From: Karstenula rhodostoma CBS 690.94
Lineage: Eukaryota > Ascomycota > Dothideomycetes > Pleosporales > Didymosphaeriaceae
Assembly (NCBI GenBank): GCA_010093485.1
Contig: MU001494.1
Coordinates: 1,014,301-1,078,300 of the forward strand
Length of the DNA stretch: 64,000 nucleotides
Reading direction: 5' to 3'
Part shown: in pieces, positions 10,771 to 21,094 of the stretch
How the letters are laid out: the number at the start of each line of letters is the position of its first letter
Numbering within the stretch: position 1 is the first letter of the stretch
Made by a program: the position numbers and the translations under genes
The notes under the pieces: generated by a model
The model's database searches: none
What the model saw: only the letters and a program-made list of their open reading frames with translations
What the model was told of the DNA's origin: nothing

Positions 10771-11642
10771 TTCTCGCTGGATGACAACCGTATGCATGAT
10801 GGGAAAGATACCATTTCCCCGAAAATGGTCCTTCTCCACTCCTTTGAAATCAGGAAATAATCGCATGACGTGTAGCGCCTTGCCCAAACAATGCGGCAAA
10901 TCCGCGCCTATTGTTGCATCGGTTTCCCCCTCTTCGAGTAACTAGCTCAACGACTTGCCGCTGCTGTTCTGCACAATGTCGACTGGTTTCGTGAGGGGAA
11001 TTGTGCTTGGCTTGCCGTGGGACTCGTCGCTCTCTATGCTTCCTTGCACCTACTGGATAGTGGAAAGGTCAGCGCCATGTTGCTGCAGCACTGATCGTAT
11101 CCAGATAGCGGCGGTCATCGTGTACAGCTAGACACGGATTCTCTTCTCAGCGAGGTCGCGCGGCTCCTTTGTTGTTCGGCTGTTGACAGCGATGAGGCCG
11201 TGGCGGAAGGCGCGAGAGGTGAAGACAGGTATGGCAATGAGATCTCGGTGACCAGCAGCATGATTGATTATCTGATTGTTGACACGAACCACGAATTGGT
11301 GACCTGTAAAATGATAGATAAAGTATAGACTGCGACTGCCACCTAATATTAATGTAACGTAAAGCGTTATAAGTAGGTAGATAAAGGATTGAGTAAGTAA
11401 GTAAGCTGCCAGACCTTATTGATAAGTTGACGTATTCAGCAATATCGCTCTCCAGATCACTTCCACGCAGACGTTCATCGCCCCTCGATATCATTGGAAA
11501 CTACACTCGCTCGGCCTTCTTTCTCTCTGAGGTTCGTCGGTGCGATCGGGCGAATGGAAGGAGCTGGTTAGGTGCTGCGATTGGTTACGGCATGGAAGGT
11601 AAGGGATTCCCGGCCTTCTAATAAAGATTTTTGGCGTCCTGA
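10771..11642. other. Intergenic, partly AT-rich, no gene recognised
   Basis: About 870 bp downstream of the glycosyltransferase. The part around 11280-11410 is AT-rich with short GTAA/GTAG repeats, unlike its surroundings, which could reflect decayed mobile-element sequence; no terminal repeats or element-encoded protein were recognised. Frames on both strands are short. Confidence 0.4.
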
Positions 11643-12279
11643 TGTATATTGAAGGATTTGGTGCAACCGACGCGTCGAACATTGTTGACACATATGCTGT
11701 TGATGCATATCGGCCTGTGAGTTGATCCCCATTGTATGTTCCACAGCTATCCAAAGTGAACGTAGAGAGAACTCGGACACTTTTGGGCAATGACCGTCGT
11801 AACGATGTCTGGATTGGCCTTGCACCCACTGTGATTTGGTACATTATGGGAGGAACAATCACGATCGTGTTTGTGATTGGAAATGACATCGCTTGCTTGA
11901 TCTCAACGTATATTACAAAGTGGTTGAGCCAGGGACTGCGTAATGCATATGGCGAACTGGTTGGAGTGGCGTATGCAATCTTGTCGCTTTATCTTGTGAT
12001 GTATATCTTCGGTCGGAGGATACGAACGTTTACGTCGAGCTTTGGCCGGATGTCGAGTATCCTACATGCCTTGTTACACCAAATTCGGCATCACAGGGAG
12101 AAGAAGGAATGGCTATCGGCATGCTCATAATCCGGGACGATGTGGCAAAAATGAACTGTTTGCCCAATCAGGAGGATTGTCTCAAGGGTCTCATGGTCCT
12201 GGGCATGTACGAAGAAAGCTGTCATAGTCTCGGGAGCAAGAGAAAGGCCGCCTCGTACTGCCGTATCACAGTCATATGA
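11643..12279 (+). CDS. Unresolved open frames, possible decayed or mis-modelled membrane-protein gene
   Basis: Two plus-strand frames overlap here. One (11732-12130) encodes two hydrophobic segments, VIWYIMGGTITIVFVIG and ELVGVAYAILSLYLVMYIF, and can be extended upstream toward an ATG at 11643 only across stops or a 30-nt 'intron' that is too short to trust. The other, 11944-12279, is open for 111 codons without an early ATG; its product includes DTNVYVELWPDVEYPTC and NQEDCLKGLMVLGMYEESC, and it ends in TGA. Both look protein-like, yet they cannot both be right over the shared part, and no splice pair joins them cleanly. Family not recognised. It could be a frameshifted remnant or two terminal exons of one gene. 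Confidence 0.3.
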
Positions 12280-12754
12280 TTGTGCCTGGAGGGCACCACA
12301 TTGTGCGGCGTACAGCAGCCACGCGTAGTATGCGTAGAAGTGTAGAGCTCATCGAATAGCTTTCGACAAGTAGACTTCACATGCAGTGTGCATGCGTGCG
12401 AATTCGGTCCCTTGCAGCACTGCGTGGAGAGGTGGGGCGGTGCAGTGGCACAACGCTACTTCCTCAACACTACCTTGCGCAATCCTGTACGGCACTTGCG
12501 CCTACCGAGGACGTTCACCTGCAGTACTGCAGAAGGTAGGAGCACTTCGCCATGAGCCCGCTAACATCGCAGTCGGCCAGGGCCGCTTCTCGCTTCTCTC
12601 CTTCACTCCAAAACTTACCACAGTACGCGGAGTCGCGCGACCCAGGCTAGCTGTTTGTTCCGTGGCACAGGTGCATCCGCTCTTTATCAAGGCCTCACTA
12701 TCGAGCTTGCTATCCTCATTACATGCTGTAGCCGCCTGCTACGCCTCAATCATC
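12280..12754. promoter_or_regulatory. Upstream region of the serine carboxypeptidase gene
   Basis: About 475 bp with no supported gene. A plus-strand frame (12386-12787) runs through it but has no protein character. The last 150 bp are pyrimidine-rich and presumably hold the promoter and leader of the carboxypeptidase gene that starts at 12755. Confidence 0.4.
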
Positions 12755-15665
12755 ATGGTACGTCCTCACACGCTGATCCAATGCTGAAGCTAACCTGCAC
12801 GCAGCTCCAATTATCGCCTATCTTTTATGCGTCCGTCCTGGGTCTGGCCGGCTACTCATCAGCTCAGCAGTTTCCTCCGCCTGCATCCTATGATACCGTC
12901 CTCAAGTCACCCATCAACCCCAATATAACTATAGCGTACAAGGAGCCCGAGCCCGGCACCTGCACCACTGCGTTCGCCACCCAGAAGCAGTTTTCTGGCT
13001 ACGTCAATTTTCCCCCTTTTACGTTGGCACCATATCAAAAAGCCTACCCAATCAACACATTCTTCTGGTTCTTCGAGGCCCGCAACAATTCAGATACGGC
13101 GCCTCTTACCATCTGGCTCAATGGAGGGCCCGGCTCCAGCAGCATGATTGGCCTCTTCCGAGAGATGGGTCCTTGCGAGGTCGTACAGCTCGAAGATGGC
13201 TCTTATGGCACACAGCCCAACGTGTGGGGCTGGGATCGTAGCTCCAATCTGCTCTTCATCGACCAGCCTACCCAGGTTGGCTTCTCGTACGATCAACCCG
13301 TCAATGTTTCACGGGACCTCATATACGAATATATCTTCGAGCCTCCAGTATCTCTCCCAGACGATACGCCGTCGTGGTCTTTCCTCAATGGGACTTTTGC
13401 CAGTGGCAAAAGGAACAACGTCGAGAACTCGACAATCATTGCAGCAAGATCGGCGTGGCACTTCTTGCAAGGCTTCCTCTCTGCTTTCCCTCAGTACAAT
13501 CCTGGTCAACGTCCTAATCAAACCACTTTCGAACCTTCTGGTATCAATCTCTTTGCTGAGAGCTACGGAGGCCAGTATGGCCCTGTCTTCGCCGACTTCT
13601 TTGAAGTCCAGAATGATAGACGTCGAGCGGGCTTGATCAATGCCAACAGTACTCTGGAGATCAAACTCGATTCATTAGGCATCATCAATGGTCTCGTAGA
13701 CATAACTATCCAGACTCCTGCCATGGCTTCGTTTGTGTACAACAATACATACGACCTGCAAGGTATGTCGCAGACACAATATCTGAATCTCCTCAGCGAT
13801 TTCAGGAAGCCCGATGGATGTCTAGAGAGAGCCTCCAAATGTCACGCACGAGCCACCGCCGGCGATTGCGAGGGCGAAGTTCTTGATCAGGAGACCATGG
13901 AAATGTGTGAATCAGCCAGCGATGCATGCTGGCGGGTTCAAGGTGAGGCTTTACAGCTGTCTAACAAGAATCCGTACGATATCCGTGTCACCTCACCCAG
14001 TTCTTTCCCAAGCTACGCGTATGTTGAGTATTTGAATCAGGCCAATGTCCTGCGGTCTATCGGGGCGAAGGTCAACTTCACAGACTCTACGGATATGGTC
14101 AACGCTGTCTTCCACCAGAGTGAGTCTTTGCTGACCTCTGCCGTTCGTTTATACTGAAACCTTCCAGCTGGTGACGATGTACGCGGTACGCAAATCAAGA
14201 AACTGGTCGACCTACTCGCCCGGGGTATTCGGGTGGCTCTAATCTATGGCGATGCGTACGTGCCATTCTTCCCGCTACTACCATTGTTGCTTATCATGAA
14301 CTAGGGACATAATCTGCAACTGGGTCGGAGGTGAAGCAGTTTCCCTTGCAATCGCCCATCAGTCGCCATACAGCTCTGTGTTTCCAGCTGTTGGTTATGC
14401 CGACATCATCACCAACGACTCATATATTGGCGGACACGTTCGTCAATATGGTAATTTGTCTTTTTCCCGGATTTTCGATTCCGGGCACATGATCCCTTCA
14501 TATCAAGCAGAGACCGCTTTCGTGGTGTTTTCCCGAATCATAGCCGGTGATGACATCGGCATGGGCCAAAATGTCGACCTCTCCACGTTTGGTACGCAGG
14601 GACCAGCACAGTCCTTGCGCAAGAACAAAGTACCTCCACAGCCAAAGAACACCTGCTGGATTCGCGCTATTGACGAAACGTGCACCGAAGATGAGAAGGA
14701 TCAGATCATGGAAGGCCTTGGTGTGGTAGAACACGGACAATGGTTTGCACGGGCTCCAGATCGTTCTCCTCCGCCTCGCCCAGACACCTTAAACACGAAG
14801 GCAGGAAGTCCAGAAGATATCGTTCGAGAAGACAGACCGATAACAACAACATCCAGCATTCCTTTGACCGGCGTCTTCACCGCTACCATGACCCCAACGC
14901 CTACGTCAGGGGCCTCTCGAGTAATGTTTCGTCTACAGCCCAAGCACCGCCGTCAACTTTTGCTACCTCCAGCTGCAGGTCGCCTCACCATAATCGGCAC
15001 GATGGCTTCTAGTGTAAAGAATGGGCTCATTGGAGGGATTGCTGCTGTTGGCGGGCTTTTGCTACTGTGAGTTCAGCTAATGCTCACCAAGGAAGTCCCA
15101 ATATTGCATCTGCATTGACGCTCTTTACATGATCGATCGATGAGAAGATGATTTACTAAACTCTTTTTTCTACAGAACCACGATCCTAGCTTCTTCCTGT
15201 CTCTGCTGGCGGCGCCATCGATCTCAGAAACACGACCGCAAATTCATGGGTGGCCCAAGGCGTACACCCTCGCCGCCCCTCGTTTCTGAACCAGCAGTAC
15301 CAAGCACAGAGCAGCTCAAGCTCAAGAGAAACATTGTGCAGCTATTCGCACAACGACATCGCAAGGAGCCCGAGCCATCGCCAACAAGGTACGACATCGA
15401 GAGACCTGAAGAGCCACCTGTGTTGGATCGACGACCAAGTCGCCGTCTCAGCGCGCCAATGGAGCCTATACCCGAGGCACAGTCTCCCCGTCCCAGTACA
15501 GATATACCCGAGCGTCAGGTGAGCGAGCATCCCAACAAGCCGATTTTCGTGAAGGAGGAAGAGCCCACCCCCGTCGTCCAACGCAGCGCACGTGCAACGA
15601 GCCCTGCCCCGGAGGATGAACACCCGAAAACCCGCGAGCCTAGTCCCGAGCCGGTGGTATCGTGA
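12755..15665 (+). CDS. Serine carboxypeptidase (peptidase family S10), secreted and membrane-anchored
   Basis: S10 peptidases remove C-terminal residues with a Ser-Asp-His triad. Exon 1 is just the ATG (12755-12757), followed by a 47-nt GTACGT intron; then 12805-14119, 14168-14255, 14305-15066 and 15176-15665, giving 885 residues. The signal peptide (MLQLSPIFYASVLGLAG) ends near QQFPPP. Oxyanion region: WLNGGPGSSSM. Catalytic Ser: FAESYGGQYG. Asp: GDADIICNW. His: SGHMIPSYQ. Many N-glycosylation sites are visible. The C-terminus is unusual: a hydrophobic helix (LIGGIAAVGGLLLL, then TTILASSCLCW) is split by the last intron and followed by a basic, then Pro/Glu-rich cytoplasmic tail. TGA at 15663-15665 ends the frame, but the same frame stays open with the same composition to TAG at 15960-15962 (98 more codons), so the ancestral protein was probably longer. 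Confidence 0.88.
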
Positions 15666-15962
15666 AAACCATCTCCGCAGCCGGAAAAGCCGGAAGCTAC
15701 ACCAGAGAGGCCGCGAACACCGACGCCTGAACCGAAACCTAAGACACCTGAGTTGAATACAGAGCCTCCTGCACCAGTTCAACGCTCAGCATCTCTCCCG
15801 TCAGAAGACAAGATCTCAGAAGCCGCTCCACCAACAGAGCCTGCTCCAAAATCCGAACCAGACACCAGCCCCGACAATAAGCCCTCTCTACTAAAGCGTA
15901 TCAGCTCTGGCGTCCATCAGGACAACAAGGCCTTCAAGGCCAACGCGCATACACTTTTCTAG
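15666..15962 (+). pseudogene. In-frame continuation of the carboxypeptidase tail beyond a TGA stop
   Basis: Directly after the TGA at 15663-15665 the same frame continues for 98 codons with the same Pro/Glu/Lys/Thr-rich character (for example PERPRTPTPEPKPKTPEL), ending NAHTLF and a TAG at 15960-15962. Beyond that TAG the frame again reads like protein for 18 codons (AFTDLEGILQNVAMALG) before another TAG. Both TGA and the first TAG could arise by one C-to-T change from CGA and CAG. Alternatives are stop-codon readthrough, an unrecognised intron (the only splice-like pair around the TGA is 24 nt apart, too short) or sequence error. Confidence 0.5.
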
Positions 15963-17765
15963 GCGTTCACAGATCTTGAAGGTATACTTCAGAACGTAGC
16001 GATGGCTTTGGGCTGCTAGGTGCTGTTGTGGCATTTCTGCAGGGCGACGTGGTGGCCTTACTTCCAGCAACGGAGGGCACCCCGCTAGCTGTGGGGGTTC
16101 CTTTGTGCTCTCCGGGTCTAATAAGAAAGCAGTCGTTGAACAAGGAGTTGACCACGTGATGAGGGGATAGTTGGGAAGCGGTGGGTGGATGCTGGGCTTG
16201 TGGTTACTTTAATTTGATACCCAATCGATATCGTACCTCTCTCTCGTCATGAATGTTGCTCGTGTGTGTTGCTGATCATTCATGCTCGAGGTCTTTAACC
16301 TGACAAGCTAGTCCTTTGTTGCGCACTGCCGTTGTCAAGGGGAATTGTTCAGTGCAGCTCGTGGAGTCAGCTTTCGCCTTCACAGTTCGCCGAAACTCTG
16401 GCAGACAGCGACACAGACTTTCGATGTCGAATAAAAGTACGAACTTGATGTATCTGGACCGTCATGATGAGCATGCAACTTGTTCAAGATGATGATGTCC
16501 CCGATTGTGCATCGCGAGAAGTTGACTCTGCATCGAGGATGCCTCAAGCGTGCTCGTCAGAAATACCCTTGCCGCAACTTAGACTTGTACACTATTACTC
16601 TGTTCTTACGCAAGTCGATTTGGTGAAAGCCTTAAACCTGCGATCAACGAAGGAGGGCGTTTTCCACTCAGGCAAACGGCCGGCGAAGTGAGAGCGTGCT
16701 CAGTACACCACGGAGCTCACTGCAGAGTACTAGGGTATTGTGCTGTGTGTGGACAGTTGCGGGTGTAGGTAGGTACCTCGCATGTCCTCGCGCAGCGCAG
16801 CGCTTGGAGTCGCCAACCCGCACTTCGGAGATATCGACACAGCACGGGAGGTACGAGGATAGGTACCCAGGGTACCGACGGACATGCAGCCTACCAACCA
16901 ATCCCTTGTCTTGTCCTGCAGCCTCCCCTGCGCACCGGAGCAATACATACTGTACGCGCATCCTTCCGTTCCCGACTGCAGTAGGTACAACGGAGCGCAA
17001 CGGCCGCGACGGCATACGGCAGCAAGCGATCCATGGCGACAAGAAGAAAGAAAAAAAAAAAAAAAAAGTCCGTGGCTTGGCATGGCATACACTAGCGCCG
17101 TCTGCTGCTCGCACGACGGTGTGAGGTTGCGGGTCTCGATCAGTCCACCGAGCAAGCAGACGCCCCATCGTGAACATGGTCCTGATCCTGACTCGCTCGT
17201 GATCGCAGCGCGGGGAACAAGGCGGTGGTGTGTTGTCTTGCGTTGTGCCAAAGGGGAGTTCTTGGCTCGGGCGCCGGGAAACCCGACGCTCCGCTCCGAC
17301 GGACGATGCGGACGAGGCGCGGACCTTCGGGCGCTACAACCTGTGTTGTACGGGCGTTGGGGAGGCCGCTGCCGCCTGGCGGGACTTGAGCTGAAGCAAG
17401 ATTTTTTCATGACAAAGGAAAATTTTGCAATGGGGGCTGGTACGACGGCACGATAGCCGAGGCTGGATGGGTGGTTGACAAACAACTTGATTCAAGGAAT
17501 AGATAGCCACACGTCTTGGAGGGGTATAGTTCAATATGCACAGAAAAGCCAAGTGATAAGTTTGAAAGAATAGACAGTGCAAGAAAAAAATACAAGAAAA
17601 GATAGCGTAGAGAGCTGAGAGCGGCTGCCGTACAGGCGTAGGACCAGCCTTTGGAAAATCACGTGTGAACACGGAGAAATGCCACCCAGTTGCTGGCCAA
17701 AAGCGCGGGGCGACCAGAACACCAAGCAATAAACATGAAAAAAATTGCAGTCACAATGAAAGTCT
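15963..17765. other. Intergenic, about 1.8 kb, no gene recognised
   Basis: The region lies between the convergent ends of the carboxypeptidase (plus) and the next gene (minus). Overlapping long frames occur at 16696-17485 on both strands but with biased, repetitive composition and no start, splice or domain logic. A run of 17 A lies at 17051-17067. The segment 16700-17350 is GC-rich relative to its flanks. Confidence 0.5.
17051..17067 (+). repeat. Homopolymer A tract (17 A)
   Basis: A run of 17 A in the intergenic region, preceded by AAGAAGAAAG. It could be a simple slippage tract or a retro-inserted poly(A) tail; no target-site duplication was recognised to support the second reading. Confidence 0.8.
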
Positions 17766-19676
17766 TCAAGCGGTGTGCTTTTCTTTGTGGAATATGCCTG
17801 CAAACAGACTTCGCAGGCCCTCGCTTTTGCGGCGTCCGTCCTTTTCCTTCTTCTCCTTCTTTTCTTTGCTCTTATCGCGGCTCTTTGACCGTTGCTCCTT
17901 GCGCTGGGCTTTCATCTTTTTGTCGTTGATGACGACCAAGCTGGTTGGGCGTGTCCTCAAGGTGCCTTTGCTCTCCACACCGGAGTCCCACATACCAGCG
18001 GTCGGTACGGGGTCGTAGGCTGATCGGGTCTTCCTGGCTCTGGCATCAGGCAAAGCTGGAGAGGGCTCAGGATCAGTGGGAGGCTCAATCGAAAGAATAG
18101 GCGAAAGGGGGTTGTTGTTCGGAGAAAGTGTAGGCGGGGGCTGGAGAGCCAGCTCCTTCACGCGCAGAAGCTCCATACTACGTTTACTCTGCCGCTCCTC
18201 TTCGGTTTCAAGCACTGGCTGGTCCTCAAAGGCAAGACCGAAGCGCTTTCGGAGGCTGCCTTTTCTGAAAAGCTCATTGTTGCCGGTGGAATTAGCGCGA
18301 CGAGGACGCGTTTGGACAGGCGAAGAGACCAGAGAGCCTGGTTCGCATGTTTTGCTGTGTAGGAATTGAGTGTGCGTCCGGATTATTCGGGGAATAGTGC
18401 GCATGTTCTCGTCCATTGAACAAGGGGATGTGGAGCGAGGTGAGTCGATATAGGTCATGGAGACGGTGCGATTAGGAGTCATTCTCAAGGTGTTTGAAGC
18501 GAGCAGAGGGGGATGAACACCCCCTTTCAAGATGGAATAGGCTGGAGACCAATTCTCCTGGAAGGCCACCCACACGCCAGAAGCAACAATGAAAGCCTTG
18601 AGTGCATCATCTGTCTCGATAGGAAGGCGATCGTTGTCCAGGAAGTAGCTCATGTCGATGCTGGACGGGGTTGGTTGAGGCGTAGGGAGAGCCGAAGAAG
18701 GTGCGTTTGGCGTGGACGGAGAGGTGGCAGAAGGCATCATGTACGAATCGCTGACTTCAATGCGATCACGGGTCATGGTTGCAATGATGGGATGGCGGCG
18801 CGAGTTCTGGCTGATGGTACTGAAGGTGAACTTGCGGTCTTCGGTAGGCGAGACCTGGGAGGCGTTGGACATGGAAGACTGGCGACGGAGATGGGGCGGC
18901 TTTGCTACCCAGCGCGATCTCAGGGTGAGGCCATGGCCGTCGACATGGACGAACTCGTATCCGGCGTTGGGGGTTCGTGTGACTTCCCACGACTGGCCGT
19001 TCTCCATCAGGACTTGAGTTTTGGTGAGGCCGGTTTTGTCTTCCTTGCCAGGACAGATGACGCCCACGACGTCCCTGGACCCAAAGCGCTCCTCGTCGGA
19101 CCTCTCCTCTTCATTGTGTTGGTACTCTTCGGCTTTTAGAATGACTAGGTCGGCGGGCGTGAGCGGGCGGCCGTGGTACATGCGGATCTTGCAACGAGTC
19201 GACAGCGGGCCGAAGATGGTGTAGGGAATGACTTCAAAGGCAGGCTTCGGGCGGCGCGAGGCGACGACCTGGTGGAGCTGCAGGACAACCTTGGGGCGGA
19301 TGTGCAGCTTCCCGCGGGGGTGGGGCGGCTGGGCGAGGTTGTAGATGGTCTTGGGCCGCTTGTGCTTCTTGGCTCTCTCTGTGGAAGTGCCGCTGCTAGT
19401 GGAGGCACGCCGTGAGGGAGCAGGAGAGGTTGGGACGGCGGAGTCGGTTTTCATAGGAGGATCCGTCTGAGGCGTCGCCGCGATGGCACCGGCGGCGTGG
19501 TCGGGATGCTCCGTCTTGTCGGCCTTGAGGGCGGAGGGCGAGAGGCTCTGTTTGCGCAGGAGCGAGCCGAGCACGGAAAGAGGCATATGTAAGGCTGAGC
19601 AGTTTGCGCTCGCAGCGTTCTGTGGAAGGCGCGGCGGGGAGTGGAGGTGGTCGGCGGCGAGCATGTCCAGATGCAT
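17766..19676 (-). CDS. Conserved fungal protein of unknown function, 636 residues
   Basis: A single uninterrupted exon encodes 636 residues. No domain is recognised. Residues about 1-110 are Ser/Pro-rich and probably disordered. A more ordered block follows at about 115-260: HIRPKVVLQLHQVVASRRPKP, FGPLSTRCKIRMYHGRPLTPADLV, and a Trp/Gly-containing stretch (VLMENGQSWEVTRTPNAGYEFV). A second ordered block at about 350-400 contains AFIVASGVWVAFQENWSPAY. The C-terminus is strongly basic (KSKEKKEKKEK) and ends SLFAGIFHKEKHTA. Ordered blocks separated by Ser/Pro linkers suggest a regulatory or scaffold protein, but that is inference. The ATG at 19676 is the first in frame. I believe orthologues exist across Pezizomycotina, but no function is known to me. 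Confidence 0.78.
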   Translation of the reverse strand: MHLDMLAADHLHSPPRLPQNAASANCSALHMPLSVLGSLLRKQSLSPSALKADKTEHPDHAAGAIAATPQTDPPMKTDSAVPTSPAPSRRASTSSGTSTERAKKHKRPKTIYNLAQPPHPRGKLHIRPKVVLQLHQVVASRRPKPAFEVIPYTIFGPLSTRCKIRMYHGRPLTPADLVILKAEEYQHNEEERSDEERFGSRDVVGVICPGKEDKTGLTKTQVLMENGQSWEVTRTPNAGYEFVHVDGHGLTLRSRWVAKPPHLRRQSSMSNASQVSPTEDRKFTFSTISQNSRRHPIIATMTRDRIEVSDSYMMPSATSPSTPNAPSSALPTPQPTPSSIDMSYFLDNDRLPIETDDALKAFIVASGVWVAFQENWSPAYSILKGGVHPPLLASNTLRMTPNRTVSMTYIDSPRSTSPCSMDENMRTIPRIIRTHTQFLHSKTCEPGSLVSSPVQTRPRRANSTGNNELFRKGSLRKRFGLAFEDQPVLETEEERQSKRSMELLRVKELALQPPPTLSPNNNPLSPILSIEPPTDPEPSPALPDARARKTRSAYDPVPTAGMWDSGVESKGTLRTRPTSLVVINDKKMKAQRKEQRSKSRDKSKEKKEKKEKDGRRKSEGLRSLFAGIFHKEKHTA

Positions 19677-20606
19677 GGCTACCTAGTTGGGGTGGGTGAA
19701 GCTTATCCAGGTGTGGATGCAGTCAGCGGGCGAAGGTAGCATTGTGATGTGTACCACCAGCACAGCAGAGGCGGCGCCCGGAGAGGGGGCGGCCAGGCTT
19801 TTGAGGAGCGGGTGTCGGTGCAGTGAGGGTCGAGGCGTATTACTGTGGGTAGCACGCACGGGGACAGGATAGCTCAGGGTGACAGGGCTGAATCACTCAC
19901 AAGCCACACTTTGGGAATTGGAATCAGGATTAGACTTGGAAGTAGGATTGCGGTTTCCATGCAGGGGCCTGATGCTCGTCGGACACGCGGTTCCTGGAGG
20001 CTCCGTGGATCGATGACCGACGCCGAGGAGCGAGCTGGCCTGTGATTGATTGGCCCCGCCCTGCTTGGACATGTTTCAATCGCCCTCGCATCCCCTCCCC
20101 GTTTCGGGGCATCGTAGCGATCTCCCATGCCCATGTGCCATGTGCTCCTTTGACACGCGCTTGGGTGCCAGATGGTTAACTTCCGCAGATGCCGATGGGG
20201 CCCATGGTCTCGACTGCTGTTCTGGCCCACGGTGGAGATTGGCATAAGACTGCGAGCGCGTTGGCTGTCGTCAAGGCCCCGTCCGGCTTCGGCAGTAATC
20301 CGGACGCTGTCTGCTGACCTTGACTTTGGCCCAGCTGGACGCGTCGATGCACGAAGACCCAGAGGAGCGGCCTTCGGAGCCTCGTCCTCCGCTCGTATGT
20401 TTCCGCCGTGCCCGCTCCAATGCATGCACGAGCACTGCACGCTGACGCCTTTGCTATACCAACGAGCTGCGCTGTCAGCTTTTGCCCATTGTCCGCCCAC
20501 GGACTGACATTTAGCATTTGCGCGCAAGGGTAAGTAGGGAAATTGACAGATCTATATAGTACCTCCAGATATTTCCTTATCACTAGGTAGTTGCAATGGC
20601 AGCTTT

Positions 20607-20635
20607 AAAAAAAGAAAAAAAAAAAAGAAAAAAAG
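20607..20635 (+). repeat. A-rich tract with interspersed G
   Basis: Mostly A over 29 bp with two or three single G interruptions, followed by an AT-rich stretch to about 20740. It lies in the middle of a divergent promoter region and could act as a nucleosome-depleted poly(dA:dT) element; this is inference. Confidence 0.6.
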
Positions 20636-20852
20636 TTGGGAAAGCTTATTAATGTACGATACTAAGCCCTAAAATAGACTAGTTAGGCCTGTTATAGAGC
20701 TTTTATTACTTGAGTTATGATAGGGGGGCTAGCCTATAGAGCTTTAGGGCTCGGGCTAAGAAGTCTCCGCTGCCCCTCCCTACTTGCAACCACAGAAAAC
20801 AGACTCCTACGGGCGCTAGGCGACCTCACCAATGTCACGACCATCTCACCGC

Positions 20853-20886
20853 CACACCACCCCACCACCCCACCACCCCACCAACC
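20853..20886 (+). repeat. CACCACCC-type tandem repeat in the SET-gene leader
   Basis: Four to five near-perfect copies of ACCACCCC (period 8) on the plus strand about 210-240 bp before the SET-gene ATG, probably within the 5' untranslated leader. Confidence 0.6.
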
Positions 20887-21094
20887 CGTACCGTCGCCGA
20901 ATCCTGCACTCTGCTTCACATCCTGCAACCCCCACAGAGCCTGTTGGCCGCCAAGGAACCTTGACACCCTCCTCCTTCGCTTTCCGACCATCCGCCGCCA
21001 GCTTACATACACAGTACGCCGCCCAGACTCTGACCGACCCTCCGCCTCGGCGCTCTCGTCAGCCGCCCGTGACATCACCCTTCATCACTCAAAA

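Larger units (their letters stand above)
19677..21094. promoter_or_regulatory. Divergent intergenic region upstream of the 636-residue protein and the SET-domain gene
   Basis: About 1.4 kb separate two divergent starts. Long frames at 19874-20583 on both strands have no domain or splice logic. An A-rich tract (20607-20635) and an AT-rich stretch to about 20740 sit in the middle; a CACC-rich tract follows. The SET-gene frame stays open upstream to 20717, but the product there has leader-like composition, so the ATG at 21095 is preferred. Confidence 0.45.

Noticed and set aside
11280..11410. AT-rich GTAAGTAAGTAAG-containing stretch as a mobile-element end.
   Set aside because: No inverted or long terminal repeats and no transposase or reverse transcriptase motifs nearby.
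17040..17070. A-tract as the poly(A) tail of a retro-inserted element.
   Set aside because: No target-site duplication, element-derived protein or upstream RNA-gene-like sequence could be identified.
16696..17485. Long overlapping frames on both strands (up to 251 codons).
   Set aside because: They mirror each other, cross an A homopolymer and contain repetitive, Arg/Ser/Cys-rich translations; no start, splice or domain support.
19874..20583. Minus-strand frames of 217 and 135 codons between the 636-residue protein and SET-domain genes.
   Set aside because: Lie in a divergent promoter region, overlap plus-strand frames of similar length, and have no recognisable protein features.
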